From: JANYGA01 sp043743145
GTDB lineage: Bacteria > Vulcanimicrobiota > Vulcanimicrobiia > Vulcanimicrobiales > Vulcanimicrobiaceae
DNA length: 7,221 nucleotides
Reading direction: 5' to 3'
Assembly (NCBI GenBank): GCA_043743145.1
Contig: JAYTXC010000319.1
Coordinates: 1-7,221, forward strand
A program made the translations under genes and the position numbers. Shown in pieces: positions 1 to 5,225 of the stretch (positions within the stretch are counted from its first letter, which is position 1; every line of letters begins with the position of its first letter). The notes under the pieces are model-generated. The model worked only from the letters and a program-made list of their open reading frames with translations. It did not search any database and was not told where the DNA came from.

Positions 1-2
1 CA

Positions 3-335
3 GCTCGCGCGTTCGCCGTCGGATGCATCGCCAAAGCCGCCGGTGATCTTGCCCGAGCTCGCGCCGTTTTCGCGGAGTCGCTCGCCTACTGGCGCGGCCA
101 TGGCCTGCGCGTGCGGGCGGCATTTGGTGGGATCGAGGCCTTTGGGATCTCGCGTGATGCGCGCGATCTTGACGACGCGCGCGCGTTCGTCGCCGATTTT
201 CCCGAGGCGCCCTACGCGCGCCGGTTGCATGCGGCACTCTCGGCATGTGCCTCGACGACGCCTCCGTACTCGCCCTATTTCGATCACGCGAACCAGATCG
301 GCGCGACCACGGGGCTTCTCGCGGACGCCGGGTAG
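3..335 (+). CDS. 3' end of an unidentified helical-repeat (TPR-like) protein, partial
   Basis: The reading frame is open from the left edge of the window and ends at TAG 333-335, so only the C-terminal 110 residues are present. I do not recognise the protein. The visible part is rich in Ala, Arg and Leu and looks like helical hairpins of the tetratricopeptide type (AFAVGCIAKAAGDLARARAV, then a second amphipathic helix pair with ARDLDDARAFVADFPEAPYA). The last 30 residues are Pro/Thr/Tyr-rich and probably unstructured. Such solenoids are common in scaffold proteins and in the C-terminal half of large bacterial ATPase regulators, but nothing here decides between them. The stop lies 31 nt before the chosen valS start, so the two genes may be co-transcribed. 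The frame reads as ordinary protein, whereas the overlapping frame used by a longer valS start is Arg/Pro-rich shadow text. Confidence 0.6.
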   Translation, partial: ARAFAVGCIAKAAGDLARARAVFAESLAYWRGHGLRVRAAFGGIEAFGISRDARDLDDARAFVADFPEAPYARRLHAALSACASTTPPYSPYFDHANQIGATTGLLADAG

Positions 336-366
336 GGTCGTTCGAGGCAGCTCCGAAAATCCGGGC

Positions 367-3045
367 GTGCAGACCGAGCCTCGAACCGACGATCTTCCCA
401 AAACATACGACCCCGCAGGTGTCGAGGCCGCGCGATACGCCACGTGGCTCGCTTCGGGTGTTTTCCACGAGGAGCCCGATCCCGCACGGCCACCGTTCGT
501 CATCTCGATGCCGCCGCCCAATATCACGGGCCGCGCGCATCTCGGCCATGGCTCCACCTACACACCGATGGATATTCTCACGCGGTATCATCGGATGCTC
601 GGTGAGAACGCGACGTGGTTGCCGGGACAAGATCACGCGGCGATCGCGACCGAAACCGTCATCATCCGCGAACTCGCCAAAGAAGGCCTCACGCGCGACG
701 GTCTCGGACGCGAAGCGTATCTCGAACGCGCCTGGGCGTGGCGCGAAAAATATGGATTCGAGATTTACGAATCGTTTCGGATGCTCGGCTTCGGTCCCGA
801 TTGGGAACGCGATCGCTTTACGATGGATGCGCGTCTCTCGGCTGCGGTTACGAGCGTCTTCGTCTCGCTCTATGGTGAAGGACTGATCTATCGCGGGACG
901 CGCCTGGTCAACTGGGATCCCAAAGCGCAATCGACGCTCTCCGATGCTGAGATCGATAACGAAGAACGCGACACGTTTCTCTGGCATCTGCGCTACCGCG
1001 CCGAAGATGGTGGCGACGGTCTCGTGATCGCAACGACGCGCCCCGAAACGTTTCTCGGTGATGTCGCTGTCGCCGTGCATCCGAGCGACGCGCGTTACGC
1101 GCATCTCATCGGGAAATATGTCGTCTTACCGATCGTCGATCGAGCGATTCCCGTGATCGGCGATTCGGCCGTCGAATCGTCCTTCGGAACGGGCGCGGTA
1201 AAAGTGACGCCCGCGCATGACGCAACCGACTACGAGATCGGGCTACGCCACAGGTTACCGATGCCGACAATCATCGATTTCGATGGCACGATCTGCGCGC
1301 CGATCTGGCGCGATTCGACGCGCGGCGCGATCGATGCGGCGGCGCAGGCGAGCTACGATGCGGCGACGACGCGGATGGTGCCGTACATTGGTCTCGAACG
1401 CTTCGCCGCGCGTAATGCGATCGTGGACGATCTGCGCGCGTGTGGTGCGCTCGAACGCGAGGAGCCGTATAAAACGAGCGTCCCGATTTCGTCGCGGTCG
1501 GGAGCCGTGATCGAGCCGCTGCTCTCATTGCAATGGTTCTGTAAGATGGAGCCACTTGCCAAGCCCGCGCTCGAGGCCTACGAGTCGGGCGCGATTCGCT
1601 TCATTCCCGAACGATTCGGGCGTACGTATGCGAGTTGGCTTGAAAATATTCGCAATTGGAACGTCTCGCGCCAAGTGTGGTGGGGCCACCAGCTTCCGGT
1701 GTGGTACGGGCCGAACGACGAAGACATCGTCGCGAAAAGCGAAGCCGAAGCGCTAGCGATCGCCCGCGAGACCCTCGGCACGATCGAAATTCGGCGCGAT
1801 CCCGATACACTCGATACGTGGTTCTCGAGCGGCTTGTGGCCCTTTTCGATTCTCGGCTGGCCCGAGAAAACGGCGGAACTCGAACACTGGTATCCCAACG
1901 CGACGCTCGTCACGGGACGCGAGATCATCTTTCTTTGGGTCGCACGGATGGTAATGCTCGGCTTGCATTTCGTCGGCAAGATCCCGTTCAAGGACGTATT
2001 CATCGCGCCGCTCGTCTTCGACGATAAGGGCCGCAAGATGTCCAAATCGATCGGCAACGTCATCGATCCGATGGATCTCGTCGCGAAGTACGGCGCCGAT
2101 GCGACGCGGCTCGGCGTCGTCTTGCAGATGCGTTTGGAATCGCAAGAACTTCGTTTTGATGAACGTTTCGTCGCGAAGGCTCGCGACTTCAACAACAAGA
2201 TGTGGAACGCGCTGCGCTATATGCGCTCGCTGCCGGAGGGCTTGCCGCAAGCGAGTCGTTTGCCAACACAGGGGGAGCTTTCGCTTGCCGATGCATGGAT
2301 GCTCGCGGGATTGCGCGCGACGATCGTCCGCGTTACGGTGGCGCTCGATGGATATGAGTTCGGCGTCGCGGCCGATACGTTGCTCGATTTCATCTGGTAC
2401 CAGTTCTGCGATTGGTATATCGAGGCGACGAAGGTGCCGTCGCCGACGCGCGCGCGCGTGCTTTCGTATGGCTTCAACGTCTTGATGAGATTGCTCCATC
2501 CGATTGCGCCGTTCGTGACCGAAGAGATCTGGCAAGCGCTCCCGCACGATGGCAAGACGATCGTTACCGCGATGTGGCCCGATCCTGACGAAATCACGAT
2601 CGATCCGGCCGCGCCCGCGCGCTATGAAATCTTACGCGCCGTCGTTGGAAAAGTCCGCGATTTGCGCAGCGAACTCGCGCTCGCCCCGCGCGAGAAACTG
2701 ACGATCGATGTTCCGCCCGAGCTCGATGCTGACGCGCGCGCGTTGCTCGCGCTGCACGCGCATGCGACGCTCGTCGATGCGCCCGCGCTTGCGGGTACGG
2801 CGAGCGAACCGCTCCTGGCAGCGGTGCCGCGCGCGCCCGCGGGACTGATGCGCGAACGCTATCGCAAAGACGTCGCGCGGCTCGACGGCGAGCTCGAGCG
2901 CTTGGAGAAGAAGCTCGCAAACGAAATGTTTACGAGCAGAGCGTCGCCGGATGTCGTTGCGAAGGAACGCGCGAAGGCGGTTACGTTTACGGCCGATCGT
3001 GCCCGTGCGCTCGCCCAACTCGCCGCGCTCGGCGCAGAGCCGTAG
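367..3045 (+). CDS. valS: Valine--tRNA ligase (ValRS)
   Basis: A cytoplasmic class I synthetase that charges tRNA-Val with valine using ATP and removes misactivated threonine. With the GTG start at 367 it is 892 residues, normal for bacterial ValRS. The catalytic domain opens with PPPNITGRAHLGH (HIGH motif HLGH, residues 58-61). The CP1 editing insert carries TRPET at 224-228 and the TPAHD segment at 281-285. ISRQ/WWGH-type text (NVSRQVWWGHQLPVWY) and DTWFSSGLWPFS follow, and the KMSKS loop is exact at 557-561. The anticodon-binding helical domain spans about 635-780, and the C-terminal coiled-coil tRNA arm starts near 828 (AxLDGELERLEKKLANEMF). The frame is open back to ATG 43, but residues from 43 to 366 are Arg/Pro-rich and overlap the preceding gene. 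GTG 367 is the only start that leaves the usual short extension before KTYDP. No clear Shine-Dalgarno precedes it. The segment GQDHAAIATE departs slightly from the commoner GTDHAGIATQ. Confidence 0.96.
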   Translation: MQTEPRTDDLPKTYDPAGVEAARYATWLASGVFHEEPDPARPPFVISMPPPNITGRAHLGHGSTYTPMDILTRYHRMLGENATWLPGQDHAAIATETVIIRELAKEGLTRDGLGREAYLERAWAWREKYGFEIYESFRMLGFGPDWERDRFTMDARLSAAVTSVFVSLYGEGLIYRGTRLVNWDPKAQSTLSDAEIDNEERDTFLWHLRYRAEDGGDGLVIATTRPETFLGDVAVAVHPSDARYAHLIGKYVVLPIVDRAIPVIGDSAVESSFGTGAVKVTPAHDATDYEIGLRHRLPMPTIIDFDGTICAPIWRDSTRGAIDAAAQASYDAATTRMVPYIGLERFAARNAIVDDLRACGALEREEPYKTSVPISSRSGAVIEPLLSLQWFCKMEPLAKPALEAYESGAIRFIPERFGRTYASWLENIRNWNVSRQVWWGHQLPVWYGPNDEDIVAKSEAEALAIARETLGTIEIRRDPDTLDTWFSSGLWPFSILGWPEKTAELEHWYPNATLVTGREIIFLWVARMVMLGLHFVGKIPFKDVFIAPLVFDDKGRKMSKSIGNVIDPMDLVAKYGADATRLGVVLQMRLESQELRFDERFVAKARDFNNKMWNALRYMRSLPEGLPQASRLPTQGELSLADAWMLAGLRATIVRVTVALDGYEFGVAADTLLDFIWYQFCDWYIEATKVPSPTRARVLSYGFNVLMRLLHPIAPFVTEEIWQALPHDGKTIVTAMWPDPDEITIDPAAPARYEILRAVVGKVRDLRSELALAPREKLTIDVPPELDADARALLALHAHATLVDAPALAGTASEPLLAAVPRAPAGLMRERYRKDVARLDGELERLEKKLANEMFTSRASPDVVAKERAKAVTFTADRARALAQLAALGAEP

Positions 3046-3046
3046 G

Positions 3047-3097
3047 ATGGTCCCGGTTCTCAGGCCCGAAGGAGTGGATATGGAGTACCACGCGTGA
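3047..3097 (+). CDS. Possible 16-aa leader ORF between valS and pyrR
   Basis: One base after the valS stop (TAG 3043-3045) an ATG opens a 16-codon frame, MVPVLRPEGVDMEYHA, whose TGA (3095-3097) overlaps the GTG start of pyrR (3094-3096). A good Shine-Dalgarno (AAGGAG, 3069-3074) lies inside it, 5 nt before the in-frame internal ATG at 3080, so a 5-residue version (MEYHA) is also possible. The position would let ribosomes pass from valS to the leader to pyrR by termination-reinitiation. From memory, the Thermus pyr operon was described with a short leader ORF coupled to pyrR, which makes the idea reasonable. A chance frame in a 48-nt gap cannot be excluded. Confidence 0.35.
   Translation: MVPVLRPEGVDMEYHA
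3069..3085 (+). promoter_or_regulatory. Ribosome binding sites that set the pyrR start
   Basis: AAGGAG at 3069-3074 is the best Shine-Dalgarno match in the valS-pyrR gap, but it is spaced for the internal leader ATG at 3080 (5 nt) and is 19 nt from the pyrR GTG. A second, weaker GGAG at 3082-3085 sits 8 nt before GTG 3094 and suits pyrR directly. The pair suggests either direct initiation at pyrR or coupling through the leader ORF. Confidence 0.5.
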
Positions 3098-3654
3098 GTC
3101 GAGCCCTCGAGGCGCTTCGCGAGCGCACGCTGATGACGGCGCAGCAGATCGATCGCGTCATCGCGCGTATCGCACATCAAATTCTCGAACCCGAGGATGC
3201 GCAGGCGGGCATCGTGCTCATCGGCATCCGCCGCGGCGGTGAACAGTTCGCGCGTCGGCTCGCGCTCAAGGTCGAGGAGATCAGCGGCACGCGGCCCGGG
3301 CTCGGATTTCTCAATATCAATCTCTACCGCGATGATGATGTGGCAAAGGCCCTGCCGGAGTCGGAGATCCACGAGGATCTCGGGGGCAAGGTCGTCATCA
3401 TCGTCGACGACGTGCTCTTTACGGGACGGACCGTGCGCTCGGCGCTCGATGCCGTCACCGATCTCGGCCGACCGCAAGTGATTCGCCTCGCGGTTCTCGT
3501 CGATCGTGGGTTACGCGAATTGCCGGTGCAAGGTGATTACGTGGGCCGCGTGATCCCCACGAGTCGGCGCGAACATATCGTCGTTCATATTTCGAAGACG
3601 TTTTCCGACGACGATCGCGTCGTGATCCGCAGCGACGGCGATGCCGGGGCGTAG
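3094..3654 (+). CDS. pyrR: PyrR, pyrimidine operon regulator / uracil phosphoribosyltransferase homologue
   Basis: PyrR proteins have a type I phosphoribosyltransferase fold, bind pyr mRNA in response to UMP/UTP, and often convert uracil plus PRPP to UMP. The 186-residue product has the whole family pattern: RIAHQIL near residue 25, GIRRGGE at 44-50, LYRDD at 77-81, the PRPP-binding loop VDDVLFTGRT at 104-113, DLGRP, then VDRGLRELP and the PTSR segment near the C terminus. GTG 3094 is chosen because GGAG lies 8 nt upstream and the frame has no earlier start; Met14 (ATG 3133) is an alternative that begins closer to the B. subtilis N terminus. Two differences stand out: the usual GIxTRG loop reads GIRRGG, and the His of VDRGHREL is Leu140, next to a kept Arg141. 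The gene lies 48 nt after valS and overlaps pyrB by 14 nt. No attenuator-sized leader precedes it, so any RNA control probably acts on translation. Confidence 0.93.
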   Translation: MSRALEALRERTLMTAQQIDRVIARIAHQILEPEDAQAGIVLIGIRRGGEQFARRLALKVEEISGTRPGLGFLNINLYRDDDVAKALPESEIHEDLGGKVVIIVDDVLFTGRTVRSALDAVTDLGRPQVIRLAVLVDRGLRELPVQGDYVGRVIPTSRREHIVVHISKTFSDDDRVVIRSDGDAGA

Positions 3655-4567
3655 TCTCCTCGACCTCGACGATTTTACCGCGGGCGAGATCGCGTACATC
3701 CTCGAACGCGCGCGTGAGTTCCACGCCGATCCGCCATCGCGCGATCTGTTGCGCGGTGTGTGCGTCGTCAATTTGTTTTTCGAGGCGAGCACGCGGACGT
3801 ACACATCGTTCGCAATCGCGGAGACCCGCGTCGGGGCCGACGTCGTCGCGCTGCCACCGGGATCGTCGAGTTTGGGGAAAGGCGAAACGATCGCGGATAC
3901 TGCGATCACGCTTGCCGCGATGGGCGTGCGCGTGATCGTGACGCGTCATCCGGAATCCGGGTTCCCATATCGCCTCGCGGAGTCGTTCGACGGTCACGTG
4001 ATCAATGCGGGTGACGGCAGACATGCCCATCCCACGCAAGCGCTGCTCGATTTGTTGACGTTGCAGACGGAGTTCGGCAAAATTGCGGGTCTGCGCGTCG
4101 CGCTCGTCGGCGATATCTTGCATAGTCGTGTCGCGCGGTCGAATATTTTGGGACTACGCGCGCTCGGTGCCGAGGTGACGCTCGTGGGGCCGCACACGCT
4201 ATTGCCCGATGCGATGGCGCGTGAAGGCGTTAGCATCGAGCGCGATCTCGACGCGATTCTCCCGCACGTCGATGCCGTGATGTTGTTGCGCATTCAGAAA
4301 GAACGCATTGCGTCGGCGGTGCTGCCGTCACTCGATGATTACGCACGCAACTATCGCCTCGATGCGCGACGGTTGAAGCTCTTGGGACGCGATGCGATCG
4401 TGATGCATCCGGGACCCTATAATCGTGGCGTCGAGTTGACGGAAGACGTCTTCGCGTTTACGGGCTGGCGTTATGCGCAGCAGGTTTCACACGGTGTATT
4501 CGTCCGGATGGCCGTGCTCGATTTTCTCGTCAATGGCGCGCGCGCGCCGATGATGGCGCGGGGCTAG
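3641..4567 (+). CDS. pyrB: Aspartate carbamoyltransferase catalytic subunit
   Basis: Joins carbamoyl phosphate and L-aspartate to give N-carbamoyl-L-aspartate, the committed step of de novo pyrimidine synthesis in the cytoplasm. The 308-residue length is typical of the catalytic chain. Carbamoyl-phosphate site: FFEASTRTYTSF, with STRT at 50-53. The 80s loop is SSSLGKGET (Ser75-77, Lys80), followed by TRH (Arg102), HPTQ at 130-133, HSRVARSN (Arg163), LLRIQKER (Arg217, Gln219) and HPGPYNRG (HPGP 256-259), all in the expected order. The GDILHSRVARSN segment is the ATCase form rather than ornithine carbamoyltransferase. The residue after STRT, usually Arg, is Tyr54. ATG 3641 lies inside pyrR with no clear Shine-Dalgarno, so translation is probably coupled to pyrR. 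No pyrC follows and no pyrI regulatory subunit is present; the next gene is convergent. Confidence 0.96.
   Translation: MPGRSLLDLDDFTAGEIAYILERAREFHADPPSRDLLRGVCVVNLFFEASTRTYTSFAIAETRVGADVVALPPGSSSLGKGETIADTAITLAAMGVRVIVTRHPESGFPYRLAESFDGHVINAGDGRHAHPTQALLDLLTLQTEFGKIAGLRVALVGDILHSRVARSNILGLRALGAEVTLVGPHTLLPDAMAREGVSIERDLDAILPHVDAVMLLRIQKERIASAVLPSLDDYARNYRLDARRLKLLGRDAIVMHPGPYNRGVELTEDVFAFTGWRYAQQVSHGVFVRMAVLDFLVNGARAPMMARG
4564..4567. other. Shared CTAG: overlapping stop codons of pyrB and the Fur-family gene
   Basis: The plus-strand TAG of pyrB (4565-4567) and the minus-strand TAG of the regulator (complement of CTA 4564-4566) sit in one palindromic CTAG. The two genes converge with no intergenic space and I see no hairpin with a T-tract on either side, so transcripts are likely to run into each other. 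Confidence 0.9.
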
Positions 4568-4977
4568 TCTGTCGCGCGGCAACGCGCACAGCGGCCCGCG
4601 AACGTTACGTTCCCAGTGTCGATCGTGAAGCCGGTCTGCGATTCGACAGATTTGAGTACGCGTGTCGGAAGCGCATACGAAACGTCTTCAATCGCGCCGC
4701 ACGCGATGCAACGCACGTGCGCGTGCTGTGGGCCGACCGGCTCGTAGGTCGCGCTATCGGCACCGGGGACGACGATCTCGGCGATGAGGCCCATCTCGCG
4801 AAGCCGTACGAGGCCGCGATAGACAGTCGAGTAGCCGATACCAGGGCGGCGGTCAGCCGCGCGCGCAAAAACGTCGGTCATGGTGAGATGACGACCGAGG
4901 CCGCTTTCTTGGACAACGTCAAAAACGAGCTGATAATTTTTGGGAAGCGGCGCGTGGGCCGTTATGTCGATGGCCAT
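4564..4977 (-). CDS. Fur/PerR-family metal-dependent transcriptional regulator
   Basis: A 137-residue dimeric winged-helix repressor of the ferric-uptake-regulator superfamily. The DNA-binding domain ends in GYSTVYRGLVRL (48-59), the recognition-helix signature. Two CxxC pairs, Cys90/Cys93 and Cys130/Cys133, would form the structural zinc site. The regulatory metal ligands of the hinge site are all visible: His30, Glu79, His85 and His87. Asp98 stands five residues after the second Cys of CIAC, the place of Asp104 in B. subtilis PerR; Fur usually has Glu there. The extra Fur site is lost (Gln84 and Ala86 replace His and Asp of HHHDH). I therefore favour a Mn/Fe-responsive PerR- or Mur-like regulator, although family type cannot be settled from sequence alone. 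The ATG at 4977 fits the family N terminus; the frame extends to 5196 but that part would cross the divergent promoter. It faces away from an Nramp gene, its likely target. Confidence 0.93.
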   Translation of the reverse strand: MAIDITAHAPLPKNYQLVFDVVQESGLGRHLTMTDVFARAADRRPGIGYSTVYRGLVRLREMGLIAEIVVPGADSATYEPVGPQHAHVRCIACGAIEDVSYALPTRVLKSVESQTGFTIDTGNVTFAGRCARCRATD

Positions 4978-4984
4978 TAATCCT

Positions 4985-5012
4985 ACTCTAGCACCTTTGC
5001 CCAAAAAGTGAA
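4985..5012 (-). promoter_or_regulatory. Candidate promoter of the Fur-family gene
   Basis: On the minus strand TTCACT (complement of 5007-5012) and TAGAGT (complement of 4985-4990) are separated by 16 nt and each match the sigma-70 consensus at 4 of 6 positions. The -35 lies inside the left arm of the upstream dyad, which fits autorepression. The implied start site, about 4978, is at the ATG (4977), so the transcript could be leaderless. An AGGA lies 3 nt before the ATG, too close to be ideal. Confidence 0.4.
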
Positions 5013-5027
5013 AGCGAAGTTCACTTT
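5005..5027. promoter_or_regulatory. Operator-like dyad 1 (AAAGTGAA-N7-TTCACTTT)
   Basis: Perfect 8-bp inverted arms, 5005-5012 and 5020-5027, around a 7-nt spacer. The core is AGTGAAAGCGAAGTTCACT (5007-5025, 19 bp), the usual length of a Fur-superfamily operator, although it does not match the classical Fur, Zur or PerR boxes. It overlaps the -35 of the regulator's candidate promoter and lies 5 nt before the -35 of the opposite one, so one bound dimer could affect both directions. Confidence 0.7.
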
Positions 5028-5032
5028 GGCGG

Positions 5033-5061
5033 TTGACTCTACGAAGCGCCAATGATACGGT
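5033..5061 (+). promoter_or_regulatory. Candidate promoter of the small-ORF/Nramp operon
   Basis: TTGACT (5033-5038) and TACGGT (5056-5061) are spaced by 17 nt, and a TG at 5053-5054 gives an extended -10. The predicted start, about 5068, coincides with the ATG of the 49-codon ORF, suggesting a leaderless mRNA. Dyads 1 and 2 lie on either side. Confidence 0.5.
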
Positions 5062-5067
5062 TTCCTC

Positions 5068-5217
5068 ATGAGAGTGAATTTCATTGTCACTGAGACGCTT
5101 GGACATGAGGCGACGACCACGCGTCGTGCGAATCGTCGAATCATCGGACTTCTCGGGATTTACGGCGTTGTGGCGGTGCTTGGCGTCGCCCTTCACGTTA
5201 TCGTTCCATCGCTATAG
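5068..5217 (+). CDS. Small single-span membrane protein (49 aa) ahead of Nramp
   Basis: I do not recognise this protein. The frame runs from ATG 5068 to TAG 5215-5217. The N-terminal 24 residues are polar and end in a basic cluster (RRANRR, 19-24). Residues 25-46 form one continuous hydrophobic segment (IIGLLGIYGVVAV..., then LGVALHVIV) ending PSL, so the expected topology is N terminus in the cytoplasm with almost no outer tail. A random frame rarely gives such a clean basic-then-hydrophobic order. The stop is 8 nt before the first possible Nramp GTG, which suggests an operon with coupled translation. No Shine-Dalgarno precedes the ATG, but a promoter is placed so that the mRNA could begin at it. 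By position it may assist or tune the transporter; that is inference only. The alternative is a leader ORF whose translation matters more than its product. Confidence 0.6.
   Translation: MRVNFIVTETLGHEATTTRRANRRIIGLLGIYGVVAVLGVALHVIVPSL
5073..5091. promoter_or_regulatory. Operator-like dyad 2 (AGTGA-N9-TCACT)
   Basis: AGTGAATTTCATTGTCACT has the same 19-bp span and the same outer arms (AGTGA/TCACT) as the core of dyad 1, with centres 66 bp apart. It lies just downstream of the predicted start site and within codons 2-8 of the small ORF. Such a site would block initiation or clearance when bound. It also contains a smaller dyad, TGAA-T-TTCA (5075-5083). Confidence 0.6.
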
Positions 5218-5225
5218 CGACACGA

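Noticed and set aside
43..366. N-terminal extension of valS from ATG 43
   Set aside because: The translated text is Arg/Pro-rich without ValRS similarity and overlaps the better frame of the preceding gene; the family N terminus begins just after GTG 367.
336..366. T-box or other valine-responsive leader before valS
   Set aside because: Only 31 nt separate valS from the upstream gene and no T-box core sequence or terminator hairpin is visible.
1578..2597. Long minus-strand frames across valS
   Set aside because: Antisense shadows produced by the codon bias of valS; valS motifs are unambiguous through the whole stretch.
3046..3093. B. subtilis-type PyrR attenuator
   Set aside because: The gap is 48 nt with no terminator/antiterminator pair. 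A partial TCC...GG resemblance to the PyrR RNA site is too weak to call.
4978..5196. Longer Fur-family protein starting at 5196 on the minus strand
   Set aside because: The extra 73 residues have no family similarity and cross the divergent promoter, both dyads and the small membrane ORF.
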